Counted from the first letter of the stretch, positions 18,527-28,042 are shown. The stretch: 64,000 nt of DNA from Quatrionicoccus australiensis (GCF_020510525.1 NZ_CP075188.1:1736001-1800000); one strand, 5' to 3'. Program-made: numbers and translations. Notes: generated from the letters alone by a model not told the origin.

Positions 18527-19056
18527 GGTGCGGTCTCCGTCTGGCGGGTGGTTTTGAGCTGGTCGAGATCATAAGCCTGGGCGCTCGCCGCCTGGCGGGC
18601 GCGTTCCAGTTCGGCGGCCGGCAGTTGCGGCGTGCGCGACAAAATCCACAGGTATTTGCGATTCGGATTGCCGACCACGGCCCAGCGGTAATCGACATCA
18701 AGCCCGATCACCCAGTAATCGGCGCGGAAGGGCCAGAAGAAGGACACCTTCAATTGTCCCGCGCCGGCACCGTCGACCGCCCAGGCGCGGCCAGTTGCCT
18801 GGTCGACGCCGCTTTCGGTGCGACAGCGGTTGTCGACCGTCAGCTCGCCATCCGGGCGCAGCGTGTATTCGGCCGTCGTGTCGGCAATGCAATTGCGCTG
18901 GAAATACATCGGAAAGGCGGCAATCTCGTACCACTTGCCGACATAACGCTTCAGGTCGATCTGCGCGACGCTCCGGACCGGCGCCGGCTCGGCATGAGCG
19001 ATGCAGGGGAGCAGGGCGGTCAACAGTGCGAAAAGGGCAATTTTGCGCGGGGGCAT
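18523..19056 (-). CDS. blc: Bacterial lipocalin (Blc-like)
   Basis: This 177-residue protein has a signal peptide (about residues 1-22). The lipocalin signature RYVGKWYEIAAFPMYFQRNC follows at about residues 37-56, and later motifs are DYWVIGLD and YLWILSRTP. Bacterial lipocalins bind lipids in the outer membrane or periplasm. The Cys in LLPCIAHA does not fit a standard lipobox, so this may be a soluble periplasmic form. First gene of the blc-yajD-yjbQ unit. Confidence 0.9.
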   Translation of the reverse strand: MPPRKIALFALLTALLPCIAHAEPAPVRSVAQIDLKRYVGKWYEIAAFPMYFQRNCIADTTAEYTLRPDGELTVDNRCRTESGVDQATGRAWAVDGAGAGQLKVSFFWPFRADYWVIGLDVDYRWAVVGNPNRKYLWILSRTPQLPAAELERARQAASAQAYDLDQLKTTRQTETAP

Positions 19057-19139
19057 GGCGGAATCCTTTGATAAGGCGGGGCGGATCGCGCTCGGCGCTT
19101 AGTTCTTTTGCTTGTTCGGAAGTGCCGCGGAGGCGCTGA

Positions 19140-19448
19140 TCAGACTTCTACGGCGGCCGCCTTTTCCTTCATCTGGCGTACCCGCAGCTCGATGTAACGG
19201 GCGCGGGCAACGCCTTCGTCGCCATGCGCGAGCTGGATGGCGGTGTCCCAGGTGGCGGGGTCGATACGCTCCAGGTGGAGTTCGCGGTTGGCGATCATGA
19301 AGCGTTGCAGATCTTCGTCATCCGCTGCTTCGGCGGTAGCGGTCGACCGCCGGTAAATGAAGTAAAAGACACCGATCAGCAGTGCCAGAACCAGAAAGGC
19401 CAGATAAGTTGCCAAGCTTCTTACTCGTCGAGGTGAAGCCGCCAGCAT
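19140..19448 (-). CDS. Small membrane-anchored hypothetical protein
   Basis: This 102-residue protein has one N-terminal hydrophobic segment (LATYLAFLVLALLIGVFYFIY) and a charged helical tail. The ATG at 19448 has no clear ribosome-binding site; a TTG about 11 codons in is an alternative. The next gene on the same strand upstream is mrcA, 32 bases away. No family recognised. Confidence 0.65.
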   Translation of the reverse strand: MLAASPRRVRSLATYLAFLVLALLIGVFYFIYRRSTATAEAADDEDLQRFMIANRELHLERIDPATWDTAIQLAHGDEGVARARYIELRVRQMKEKAAAVEV

Positions 19449-19480
19449 ACCACCCGGGCGCTGGCGGCCGGCATGCGGAA

Positions 19481-21817
19481 TCAGCCGCCCGATAGCGGCT
19501 GGATGATTGCGTCGTTGGGCTGGACGCTGGGTGCGGTGATGTCCAGCGTCTTGATGCCGGCCTCGCCGTTGAATTCGTCGTACATCCAGTCGCCATCGAC
19601 GAAGGAAACGCCGGCCGGCGGCGTTCTTTCGCTGAGCGGCTTGCCGGCCAGCGCCTGGCGCATGTAGTCGATCCAGATCGGGAGCGCCAGCGTCGCGCCG
19701 AATTCGCGGCCGCCCAGCGATTTCGGCTGGTCGAAGCCCATCCAGGCGACGGCGACGACATTGCCGGCGTAACCGGCAAACCAGCCATCGAAGGCATCGC
19801 TGGTCGTGCCGGTCTTGCCGGCGACGTCAGGGCGGCCGAGGCGGGCGCCGGCCAGGGCGCCGGTGCCACTGTGCGCGACCTCGCGCAGCATGCTGTCCAT
19901 GATGAAGGCGTTGCGGCTGTCGATGACGCGCTGCTCGTCCTGGCGCACGGGCGGCGGCGGGGTTTCGCGCAGCACGTTGCCGCGCGCGTCGGTGACCTTC
20001 TGGATCAGGTGCGGCGCGACCTTGTAGCCGCCGTTGGCGAAGATGGCGTAGGCACCGGCCATCTGCAGCGGCGTGACCGAGCCGCTGCCCAGCGTCATGG
20101 TCAGGTTGGCCGGGTGTTTGGCCGGGTCGAAGCCGAAGCGTTGCAGATAGTCACGGCCATACTGCGGCGAAATGGCGCGCAGCAGGCGCACGGCAACGAT
20201 GTTCTTGGAGCGGGCGAGGGCGCGGCGCAGGCTGATCGGGCCGTCGTAGCCGTCATCGTTCTGCGGCTCCCAGGCCTGGCCGTTTTCACCGCCGGGCAAC
20301 GAGATGGGGACATCGTCGACCAGGGTGGCCGGCGAATAGCCCTTTTCCAGCGCTGCCGAATAGACGAAGGGCTTGATGCTCGATCCCGGCTGGCGCCAGG
20401 CGCTGGTGACGTGGTTGAACTGCTTGCGCGCGAAGTCGAAGCCGCCGACCAGGGCGCGGTAGGAGCCGTCCTCGGCATTGAGCGCGACAAAGGCTGCCTC
20501 GACTTCCGGCATCTGGCCGATCATCCAGCGTCCCTTGCCGTCGCGGCTGGCGCGGATCACCGAGCCGACGCGAATGCGCTGATCCGGTCTGGCGTTGGTC
20601 TGCAGGGCACGGGCGGCAAAACGCAGGCCGTCGCCGTTGATTTCAATGGTGTCGCCGGAGGCCGGCTCCGCACGTATCCGCTTGGCGGAAACCTCGGTGA
20701 CCACGGCGGCGATCAGGTTGTCGCTGTTCGGGTGCTTGGCCAGGATGCGGTCGATGGCGTCGTCGCGCTCGTCCTCGTCGTCCGGCAGTTCGATGAAATC
20801 CTCGGCGCCGCGGTAGCCGTGGCGCTGGTCGTAGGCGAGCACGTTGCTGCGCAGCGAGTTGTAGGCAGCGTTCTGCTCGGCCGCGATGAGCGTGGTGTAC
20901 ACATTGAAGCCGCGCGTGTAGGCATCGCCCTTGTATTGCGCGTACAGCTCCTGGCGGACCAGTTCGGCGGCATAGTCGGCATGCACGGCAAACAGCTGGC
21001 GGTCATTGACCTTGAGGGCCTGGGCGACGGCTTCGTTGTATTGCGCTTCGCTGATCTTGCCGATCTGCAGCATGCGCTTCAGAACCAGCATCTGGCGTGC
21101 CTTGGCGCGGACCGGGTTGACCGCCGGGTTGCGCTTGGCCGGGTTCTGCGGAATGCCGGCCAGCATGGCCGCTTCAGCGACGGTCAGCTCGGGCAGGCGC
21201 TTGTTGAAATAGGTGCGCGCGGCGCTGGCGAAGCCGTGCGTGCGCTGGCCGAGGTAGATCTGGTTCATGTACAGCTCAAGGATCTGGTCCTTGCTCAGCG
21301 CCGATTCGATGCGATAGGCGAGCAGCGCCTCGGTCAACTTGCGCAAAACGGTCTTTTCCCGCGTCAGGAAAAAGTTGCGCGCCACCTGCATGGTGATCGT
21401 CGAGGCACCCTGGTGGAAGCCGCCGGTCAGGTCGGCAACCAGCGCTCGTGCGACGCCGCGGTAGTCGACGCCGCCATGTTCGTAGAAGCGTGAGTCCTCG
21501 ATCGCCAGCAGGGCATCCTTCATGACTTGCGGGATGTCCTGGATAGGGACGAAGTCGCGATGTTCCTCGCCAAATTCGGCGAGCAGCGCGCCATCGGCGC
21601 TATAAACCCGGAGCGGGATCTTCGGCTGATAGTCGGTCACGACATCGAGCGGCGGCAGGCCGGGCAGCACGCTCAGCAGCATGACCGAAATCACCAGGAA
21701 GCCAAGCAGGAAGGCATCGACCCCGGCGGCAAGGAACGTTCGCCGTGGTTGCTCACGGTAATTGGCCGTGGTGAGGGGCAGGGTCAGAAACTTGACGATC
21801 GTCGAAGAAAGGCTCAC
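19481..21817 (-). CDS. mrcA: Penicillin-binding protein 1A (bifunctional transglycosylase/transpeptidase)
   Basis: This 778-residue class A PBP has a membrane anchor at about 28-52 and a GT51 domain (EDSRFYEHGGVD, GASTITMQVARNFFL, KDQILELYMNQIYLGQ). The transpeptidase domain follows with Ser motif GSSIKPF, SKN and KTGTTSDAFDGW. It polymerises and cross-links peptidoglycan. The PBP1A-type OB-like insert lies between the domains. Length is normal; all catalytic motifs are present. Confidence 0.95.
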   Translation of the reverse strand: MSLSSTIVKFLTLPLTTANYREQPRRTFLAAGVDAFLLGFLVISVMLLSVLPGLPPLDVVTDYQPKIPLRVYSADGALLAEFGEEHRDFVPIQDIPQVMKDALLAIEDSRFYEHGGVDYRGVARALVADLTGGFHQGASTITMQVARNFFLTREKTVLRKLTEALLAYRIESALSKDQILELYMNQIYLGQRTHGFASAARTYFNKRLPELTVAEAAMLAGIPQNPAKRNPAVNPVRAKARQMLVLKRMLQIGKISEAQYNEAVAQALKVNDRQLFAVHADYAAELVRQELYAQYKGDAYTRGFNVYTTLIAAEQNAAYNSLRSNVLAYDQRHGYRGAEDFIELPDDEDERDDAIDRILAKHPNSDNLIAAVVTEVSAKRIRAEPASGDTIEINGDGLRFAARALQTNARPDQRIRVGSVIRASRDGKGRWMIGQMPEVEAAFVALNAEDGSYRALVGGFDFARKQFNHVTSAWRQPGSSIKPFVYSAALEKGYSPATLVDDVPISLPGGENGQAWEPQNDDGYDGPISLRRALARSKNIVAVRLLRAISPQYGRDYLQRFGFDPAKHPANLTMTLGSGSVTPLQMAGAYAIFANGGYKVAPHLIQKVTDARGNVLRETPPPPVRQDEQRVIDSRNAFIMDSMLREVAHSGTGALAGARLGRPDVAGKTGTTSDAFDGWFAGYAGNVVAVAWMGFDQPKSLGGREFGATLALPIWIDYMRQALAGKPLSERTPPAGVSFVDGDWMYDEFNGEAGIKTLDITAPSVQPNDAIIQPLSGG

Positions 21818-21947
21818 TGGCGGGTCCTGGCAATGTGCTTGGGGCGCTGGCAGGCAGACGCCGAAGGCGCTAGTTTAAACGCTCTGTGCTGGTCGCGCGC
21901 CGGTGCTGCCCTTAGAATCCGGATTCATTCATTTTCTCCCGACCATC

Positions 21948-22373
21948 ATGCCGCGCATCAAGATCGATCTGCCCGAACGTTTCAGCTTCTCGACCGAAGT
22001 CCCCATCTACATCAGCTACATCAATTACGGCCACCATCTCGACAATGCCGCGCTGATCTCGCTGGTCGCCGAAGCGCGCGTCCGCTTCTTCAAGGCGCTC
22101 GGTTACACGGAACTCGATATCGAGGGCGTCGGCATCGTCGTCGCCGACGTGGCGGCGCAATACAAGTCGGAAGCTTTTCATGGCGAGACGCTGGTCATCG
22201 AGATGGGCGCCAACGATTTCAACAAGTTCGGCTGCGACCTGGTCTGGCGCCTCAGCGACAAGGCAACCGGGCGCGAAGTGGCGCGCGGCAAGCACGGCAT
22301 CGTTTTCTTCGACTACGCCATCCGCAAGCCGACCGCAGCACCAGCCGCCTTCATCGCCAAGGTCACGGTCTGA
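21948..22373 (+). CDS. Hotdog-fold acyl-CoA thioesterase
   Basis: This 141-residue protein begins MPRIKIDLPERFSF; ATG 21948 was preferred to an upstream in-frame ATG because homologues begin there. The YbgC/4HBT-like pattern is visible (INYGHHLDNAALISLVAEARVRFF), but the catalytic Asp of YbgC is replaced in NYGHHLDN, so the substrate is uncertain. It ends 3 bases before the radical SAM gene. Confidence 0.8.
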   Translation: MPRIKIDLPERFSFSTEVPIYISYINYGHHLDNAALISLVAEARVRFFKALGYTELDIEGVGIVVADVAAQYKSEAFHGETLVIEMGANDFNKFGCDLVWRLSDKATGREVARGKHGIVFFDYAIRKPTAAPAAFIAKVTV

Positions 22374-22376
22374 GCG

Positions 22377-23267
22377 ATGATTCCGATCCGCTACGTTGAG
22401 CCGGTCTTCCGTCCGCCGAGCGAAGCCGACTCGCTGATCCTGCCGGTCACCGACGGCTGTTCGTGGAACAAATGCACCTATTGCGAGATGTACACCGCGC
22501 CGCAGAAACAGTTCAAGGCGCGCAGCGAAGAAGAAGTGCTGGAAAGCATCCGCCTGACCGGCCTGCGCTATGGCGACCAGGTGCGCCGCGTCTTTCTTGC
22601 CGACGGCGATGCGCTGGTCCTGCCGACGCGGCGCCTGCTCAGCATCCTCGCAGCGATCCAGACGCACATGCCGGCGGTGCGGCGGATTTCCAGCTATTGC
22701 CTGCCGCGCAACCTGCGCAAGAAGAGCCAGGAAGAAATCAACCAGCTCGCCACGGCCGGCCTGAAAATGGTCTACGTCGGTGCCGAGTCGGGTGACGACG
22801 CTGTGCTCGCAGCGGTCGACAAGGGCGAAACCTACGAAACCACGCGTGAAGCGCTCGACAAGCTGGGGAATGCCGGCATCACCCGCTCGGTCATGATCCT
22901 CAACGGCCTCGGCGGCAAGGCACTGAGCGCGCAGCACGCCGACCAGTCGGCGCGCCTGATCAACGCCACGCAACCGGAATACCTGGCGACGCTGGTGGTC
23001 AGCTTCCCGCACGGTGAACAGCGCCTGCGCGCCGGTTTTCCCGGTTGGGAGCCGCTCGACCAGCACGAACTCTTCGTCGAAACCGAACGCTTCCTGTCCG
23101 GCCTCGAACTACGCCGCACCGTCTTTCGCAGCGACCACGCCTCGAACTGGCTGGTCCTCAAAGGCACGCTCGGTGCCGACAAGGACCGCCTGCTGGCGCA
23201 AGTCCGTCAGGCAATTGCCACGCCCGAGCAGGCGCACCTGCGGCCGGCGTGGGCGCGGGGGTTGTAG
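22377..23267 (+). CDS. Radical SAM protein
   Basis: This 296-residue protein has an N-terminal cluster motif CSWNKCTYC, spaced C-x4-C-x2-C and so one residue longer than the canonical C-x3-C-x2-C. An Elp3/HemN-like barrel follows (FLADGDAL, YVGAESGDD, MILNGLGG). It probably reductively cleaves SAM; the substrate is unknown. It is coupled to the thioesterase gene (3-bp gap). It is the last conserved gene before the accessory island. Confidence 0.85.
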   Translation: MIPIRYVEPVFRPPSEADSLILPVTDGCSWNKCTYCEMYTAPQKQFKARSEEEVLESIRLTGLRYGDQVRRVFLADGDALVLPTRRLLSILAAIQTHMPAVRRISSYCLPRNLRKKSQEEINQLATAGLKMVYVGAESGDDAVLAAVDKGETYETTREALDKLGNAGITRSVMILNGLGGKALSAQHADQSARLINATQPEYLATLVVSFPHGEQRLRAGFPGWEPLDQHELFVETERFLSGLELRRTVFRSDHASNWLVLKGTLGADKDRLLAQVRQAIATPEQAHLRPAWARGL

Positions 23268-23358
23268 GGCGGAGAGTGTTTGACTGCAGGCGGCTGGCGA
23301 TCCGGAATGGCTGTGGTTCCAGGGGCGAGGAGTTTGCCGCACTGTTAATGCCGGCTTG

Positions 23359-23378
23359 TCGGCCAATCCAGACGTTGG
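23359..23378 (+). repeat. Left copy of the island-flanking inverted repeat
   Basis: TCGGCCAATCCAGACGTTGG lies in the non-coding stretch between the radical SAM gene and the recombinase pseudogene. Its reverse complement recurs with one mismatch at 36417-36436. Confidence 0.65.
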
Positions 23379-23445
23379 CTGGCACTTACGCATCAGTCTA
23401 CAATCGTAGGGAAAGCGGTCGCACATGGCGGCCGCTCGTTGCCTA

Positions 23446-24060
23446 TCAGATTTCAGTTTGCTCGGAGATTTCCAGGGCATCGTCTACTTCGATACCGAGG
23501 TAGCGAACCGTGCTTTCATGCTTTGAGTGACCAAGCAAAAGTTGAATTGCTCGCAGATTCTTGGTGCGTTTGTAGATCAAAGTTGCCTTGGTTCGCCGCA
23601 TGGAATGCGTCCCGTAGATGGCTGAATCGAGTCCTGCGGCATCGGCCCAGTGATGGACAATCCTTGCATACTGACGGGTCGAGATGTGTGGTGATTTCTC
23701 CACCCTGCTGGGAAAAAGAAACTGATCTCCCCGTAGCCGGGATTTTTCCAGCCACGCGGCAACGGAGACTCTCGTCGGCTCTGTCAGTTCGAACTGCACG
23801 GGTCGCTGGGTCTTGCTTTGAATGATCATCGCTCTGGAGAGAATTTGGCTCCCGTGAGCGATGTCGTGCACACGTAGACTGACGAGATCGCAGCCTCTCA
23901 GCTTGCTGTCGATGGCCAGATTGAACATGGCGATATCACGAATAGCATGGGTATTCTGAAGATAGATTCAAATGGCCCAAATGTCTTTTGGCTTGAAGGG
24001 GGGCTTCTGGCCAACGAGCTTGCCTTTGTTCCACGAGGTTCGTTTCTCAGAGAGTTCCAT
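23446..24060 (-). pseudogene. Tyrosine recombinase with an internal nonsense codon
   Basis: The frame begins MELSEKRTSWNKGKL with AAGGAG 7 bases upstream and runs 204 codons. Codon 31 is TGA (23968-23970), where CGA (Arg) would give the family sequence IWAIRIYLQ. The catalytic set remains after it: Arg in KLRGCDLV, HSMRR, LGHSKHE and the Tyr in VRYLGI. An internal Met at 23928 could give a 160-residue C-terminal piece containing these. It probably mobilised the neighbouring island and is now inactive (inference). Confidence 0.8.
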
Positions 24061-24172
24061 TTCTGACTCCTTGGTTGTTGATCGGAGTCTGATTGATAGA
24101 CAACTTGGCCAAGGGTTTCTACCTCGCCTTCAACAAACCGTCCCCACTTCGGGCAGTACTTGCCACGAAAAA

Positions 24173-24195
24173 ATAACGACACTAAATGTCGCCAT
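24173..24195. promoter_or_regulatory. Shared island operator, copy A
   Basis: ATAACGAC-N7-GTCGCCAT, read on the minus strand as ATGGCGAC-N7-GTCGTTAT. It lies 42 bp before the AAA+ ATPase gene and upstream of the divergent recombinase pseudogene. A CATTAT -10-like hexamer lies about 9 bp downstream on the plus strand. Two further copies occur in the island. Confidence 0.65.
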
Positions 24196-24237
24196 TAAAA
24201 CCCATTATGCTTTTCACTAGATCAGCTGGAGAACATG

Positions 24238-26490
24238 ATGAAACGTCAGCAACGCCGTGCCCAATCCCACGGAATTTGTCTCGAGCGCGCCACGATCCCC
24301 TCGTCGTTACAGGCCCGACAGGCGGCCTTATGGGCCATACGCATGGCCCAGGGGAAGGTGCGTAACGACTTTCTCGCCCAAAGTCCGGAACGTTTTGTAG
24401 AAATTACAGCGCCTCATCTGAAATGGTGTGAAACCAGCTTCAAGCGATTCATTTTCTATTATGAAGGACCGGAGGAGGAGCGCGAGGCCCTAGCGCAGCT
24501 TTCCCCTCAACAGGCCTGGGAGCACTTGTCGTCCGAAGGGGATTACAACACCCAGCAAGCATTCAAGGCCTTCCGTAAATTCGAACCGGCAGCCTTGAAT
24601 CGTCTGCTAGCCGCATCACAGCAAGCGCTTGATGAAAGTCTCGCCAGCGAACCCGATACGGTGCAGGACAACGTTCTGATGTTGCAGCATCTACTTGGCT
24701 TTTCCATGGAAGAAGCCGTGCTGCTCCATCTCGCCGCAGTGGCCAGCCAGAATAATGCCGTACGCAGTATGTTGCAGTGGACGACAATTGCAAACGAGTC
24801 TGATGGCACATCCATGCTGGCTTATCTCCTTTCGGTAGATGAATCGGCTGTGCGCGAAGCATTTAAACAAAGCGGGATGCTGAGCAACCTGAATTTCCTG
24901 AAACGCCCCGAGGTGGCTGGCGACTTGTACGAGTTGCTGACGCTCCAAGTATGGTGTCATGCCTGCTTTGCTGAAACGCACGACTCGGTTGCCGATCTGG
25001 TCCGACACTTTCTGGAGCCGGCGATTCCCGGCAACCTCTTGGCTAGCGATTTCCCGCATCTCGCCAATGACTTCTCCGCGCTCACCCTGTATCTGCAAGG
25101 GGCAATGGAACAACGGAGCAGAGGTGTTAATTTACTGATCTACGGTCCACCGGGTACCGGCAAAACGGCCTTTGCGAAAGCCCTGGCACAGTCACTTAAT
25201 ACCCGTCTCTATGAAGTCGCCAACCACTTTGAAAACGGCGAACCCATTCACAAGGGAGAGCGCCTAGCCTTCCTCCAAATGTCCGAGAAGTTTCTCGCCA
25301 AGCGCAAGGACTCACTGATCCTGTTCGACGAGATCGAAGATGTTTTTCCGGAGCGTTTCGACCCCACCCGCCCATCGATTACCCGACGCTATGCAGCCAC
25401 AGGGAAGGCGTGGATGAATCAGACGCTTGAAAACAATCAGGTTCCGGTGATTTGGATCAGCAACGACATCGAGCAAATGGATCCGGCTTATCTACGCCGT
25501 TTTTCCTATCACCTCGAAATCCGCACGCCGCCGCTACATATCCGCCAGGCCATTGCGCAGCGTTATCTGGGCAATACCGGTATGCGCAGCGATTTCATCA
25601 ACCAACTTGCCACCAACACCGCACTGACGCCCGCGTTGATGGAGAATGCCGCTCGCGTCGTCCTGTTGGCCGGGCAGAAAGAAGCCGAGGCGGCCGAGCA
25701 ACTAGCGCACCGAGTGATCCGCCAATGTCAAAGGGCCCTTGGGCAGTCCAGCGAGAGCCTCATACGGCCACACGCTACTGGCTATTCGCTCGATTACCTG
25801 AATCTCGACAGTCGCTACAGCGTTGATCGGATCATCACAGCACTAAAGCGGAAACCGGTCAGCAGTCTCTGCTTCTATGGCTTGCCAGGAACCGGCAAGA
25901 CAGCGTTGGCCGAACATGTTGCTACGACGCTTGGACGCCCATTGATAGCCCGCCGTGCCTCCGACTTGCTCAGTAAATGGCTGGGCGATGCAGAAAAGAA
26001 CCTGGCTGCGATGTTCGAGGAAGCGCGAGCTGAACAAGCTGTGCTGCTGCTCGATGAAGCGGACAGTTTTCTGCGTAATCGTGAACAGGCTGAGCGCAGC
26101 TGGGAGGTCAGCCAGGTCAATGAACTGCTGCAGCAGATTGAGCGCTTCGACGGTATCTTCATCTGCGCGACCAATCTGTTCGAACAGATCGATGTGGCTG
26201 CCCTTCGGCGATTTGCCTTCAAAATTGCTTTCAAGGCACTGCGGCCGGAACAACGGATCAAACTGTTTGTGCAAGAAGCACTCGATGGCCTTGAAGACGA
26301 GCTGAACTCAACTTTACGCAATCGCCTGCTGCAACTGGATAACCTGGCCCCCGGTGATTTTGCCGTCGTAAAACGTCAGGCAGGCCTACTCGGAGAAACG
26401 CTGGCCCCCGGCGATTTCCTGTCAGAGCTAGAAAACGAATGCCGCCTGAAGCCTGGTGCCAATATGCAGGCGATGGGCTTTCTTCACTAA
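24238..26490 (+). CDS. Tandem AAA+ ATPase
   Basis: This 750-residue protein has a helical N-terminal region of about 290 residues and two AAA+ modules. Module 1 has Walker A GPPGTGKTAFAK near residue 302 and Walker B LILFDEIEDV. Module 2 has Walker A GLPGTGKTALAE near residue 548 and Walker B LLLDEADSF. The layout resembles Cdc48/VAT-type unfoldases, but the N-terminal region is not recognised. GGAG precedes the double ATG (24235/24238); the second is better spaced. First gene after operator A and 23 bp before the DnaB-like gene. A remodelling role in a defence or stress complex is inference. Confidence 0.85.
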   Translation: MKRQQRRAQSHGICLERATIPSSLQARQAALWAIRMAQGKVRNDFLAQSPERFVEITAPHLKWCETSFKRFIFYYEGPEEEREALAQLSPQQAWEHLSSEGDYNTQQAFKAFRKFEPAALNRLLAASQQALDESLASEPDTVQDNVLMLQHLLGFSMEEAVLLHLAAVASQNNAVRSMLQWTTIANESDGTSMLAYLLSVDESAVREAFKQSGMLSNLNFLKRPEVAGDLYELLTLQVWCHACFAETHDSVADLVRHFLEPAIPGNLLASDFPHLANDFSALTLYLQGAMEQRSRGVNLLIYGPPGTGKTAFAKALAQSLNTRLYEVANHFENGEPIHKGERLAFLQMSEKFLAKRKDSLILFDEIEDVFPERFDPTRPSITRRYAATGKAWMNQTLENNQVPVIWISNDIEQMDPAYLRRFSYHLEIRTPPLHIRQAIAQRYLGNTGMRSDFINQLATNTALTPALMENAARVVLLAGQKEAEAAEQLAHRVIRQCQRALGQSSESLIRPHATGYSLDYLNLDSRYSVDRIITALKRKPVSSLCFYGLPGTGKTALAEHVATTLGRPLIARRASDLLSKWLGDAEKNLAAMFEEARAEQAVLLLDEADSFLRNREQAERSWEVSQVNELLQQIERFDGIFICATNLFEQIDVAALRRFAFKIAFKALRPEQRIKLFVQEALDGLEDELNSTLRNRLLQLDNLAPGDFAVVKRQAGLLGETLAPGDFLSELENECRLKPGANMQAMGFLH

Positions 26491-26513
26491 GCGCACAGTT
26501 AGGAAAACTCATT

Positions 26514-27452
26514 ATGGAAGATTTCGAATTGCCGCAACTGGCTAGCGAGTGCTGTCGTCCTAATATCGGTGAAGTCTTATCGTCAGTCGTTAGCCAGATT
26601 GACCGCCAACTGAAGTCGGGATCCGGAGAATTGCTATTGACTGGTGTTTCGACAGGTTTCCCGGAAATTGATCGCCTAACGCTCGGGCTACAGGCAGGGG
26701 AGCTTATTGTTATTGCAGGAAGGCCGGGCAGCGGACGCTATGCCTTGGCACTGAAAATCGTCGAGCATATTGCTGGAACACTGGGCCAACCGGTGGTGTT
26801 TCATTCGCTGACCAACACGGTAGAGGAAGTAGGGTTGCGTCTCCTCTCCTGTACATCGGGTGTTGATAGCTATCGGATGCGCACCGGCCAACTGGACGAA
26901 AGCGATTGGCAAAACATCTCTAGCGGGCTTGCTACCTTGCACAGTGCGCTACTGGCAATTGAATCAAACCCTCGCGGCGACATTGAGTCCTGCATCGAAC
27001 GTACGCGCCAACATGCAAAGCATTTCGGTCGCCCACTGGGTTTGATTGTGATTGACGATTTCCACGCATTCTCATTTGTTGGCAATCAGTGCAACCTCAG
27101 TGAGGCGCGCTTTAACGCCCTTGGGGCACTACACGACCTCGCTGTCGATTTGAATACGCCGTTACTTATCCTTTCCCAACTAGATGCACAGGTTGATCGG
27201 CGCCACGACATCAAACCTAGCCTGGCAGATCTTCCACGTTCGGGATTCATTGAGGCCGTGGCCGACACAATCTTGTTGTTGCATCGAGATTACGATCATG
27301 AATTTGACGTTAACCCGCCACGGGGGAAGCGCCAATGCTTCATCAAAATTCACGAAGCAAAATCGCGTTTCGACTTTTCCGGAGAATGCCAGATTCCTCT
27401 TGCGAAAGGGTTAATGCCTATTTCCCTCCATTGGGGGACTCAGTCAGCCTAG
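26514..27452 (+). CDS. DnaB-C-like RecA-fold ATPase with altered Walker A
   Basis: This 312-residue protein begins MEDFELPQLASECCRP and lacks the DnaB N-terminal domain. The C-terminal helicase fold is clear: STGFPEIDRLTLGLQAGELIVIAGRPGSG, Walker B-like LIVIDDFHAF, and LADLPRSGFIEAVADTILLLHRD as in replicative DnaB. The Walker A Lys is Arg (GRPGSGRYAL), so ATP hydrolysis may be weak or absent. It follows the AAA+ gene by 23 bp with AGGA ahead of the ATG and is convergent with the first NADAR gene. It may act as a scaffold or DNA-binding partner (inference). Confidence 0.82.
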   Translation: MEDFELPQLASECCRPNIGEVLSSVVSQIDRQLKSGSGELLLTGVSTGFPEIDRLTLGLQAGELIVIAGRPGSGRYALALKIVEHIAGTLGQPVVFHSLTNTVEEVGLRLLSCTSGVDSYRMRTGQLDESDWQNISSGLATLHSALLAIESNPRGDIESCIERTRQHAKHFGRPLGLIVIDDFHAFSFVGNQCNLSEARFNALGALHDLAVDLNTPLLILSQLDAQVDRRHDIKPSLADLPRSGFIEAVADTILLLHRDYDHEFDVNPPRGKRQCFIKIHEAKSRFDFSGECQIPLAKGLMPISLHWGTQSA

Positions 27453-27454
27453 GG

Positions 27455-27970
27455 TTAGCCAGCGTTCTGTTTCAGTTCCTCGCGGATCGCCATCCACAAC
27501 TTACCCAGTTCGTTACGCCCCTGCCAGTCGGTAACGACCGTACCATCCGGTAGCTTTTTTTCGATTCGCGCCATGCCCCAAAAAATGCCGCTACCGCGCG
27601 GACGCTTGGTGCAGTCTTCAATAATTCGCGAATTCTTCGTTCCCAAGAGGCGACGTTTCAAATCAGGGTGAGCCTTGAGTTTTAGTAGCAGGCATTCGCG
27701 CATCCGTGCCAAGTCCTTGGCTTCCCAGTCAGTAGCACTTTCCTTGTCTGCAATAAGCGCTCGGTGCTTCTTTGCCGCCATTTTGGCCGTCATTGGACTC
27801 TTGGCTGCCTTGATCTCACCTTGAACTAGCGGAAACCCTTCGTACCGCATGCACTGAAACAACGCCTCTGCAGTCCGGTACCACTCGTCGTTGTATTTGA
27901 CGATGTGCGGGCTCATGTTTCCAAGCCAGCCGTAATCCCCTTTTACATCGGTAAAGGAAATATCACCCAT
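27455..27970 (-). CDS. NADAR-family protein (YbiA-like), first copy
   Basis: This 171-residue protein has the NADAR pattern YGWLGNMSPH, TAEALFQCMRYEG and AKSPMTAKMAAKKHR, ending with FWGMARIE and LGKLWMAIREEL. NADAR enzymes act on ADP-ribose-linked substrates; some remove ADP-ribose from guanine and serve as antitoxins to DarT-type toxins. It is transcribed away from the second NADAR gene across operator B. It ends only 3 bp from the DnaB-like gene stop. Confidence 0.88.
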   Translation of the reverse strand: MGDISFTDVKGDYGWLGNMSPHIVKYNDEWYRTAEALFQCMRYEGFPLVQGEIKAAKSPMTAKMAAKKHRALIADKESATDWEAKDLARMRECLLLKLKAHPDLKRRLLGTKNSRIIEDCTKRPRGSGIFWGMARIEKKLPDGTVVTDWQGRNELGKLWMAIREELKQNAG

Positions 27971-28019
27971 GCTGCTGATCTCCCATCAAGCGATTTAGAT
28001 TTGTTCATTCAAACAATAG

Positions 28020-28042
28020 TTAACGACGCCATATGTCGCCAA
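28020..28042. promoter_or_regulatory. Shared island operator, copy B
   Basis: TTAACGAC-N7-GTCGCCAA, which on the minus strand is TTGGCGAC-N7-GTCGTTAA. It sits between the divergent NADAR genes, 50 bp before one start and 79 bp before the other. A TATTGT hexamer follows on the minus strand side. Confidence 0.65.

Noticed and set aside
19871..21493. 540-codon plus-strand frame
   Set aside because: Antisense to mrcA.
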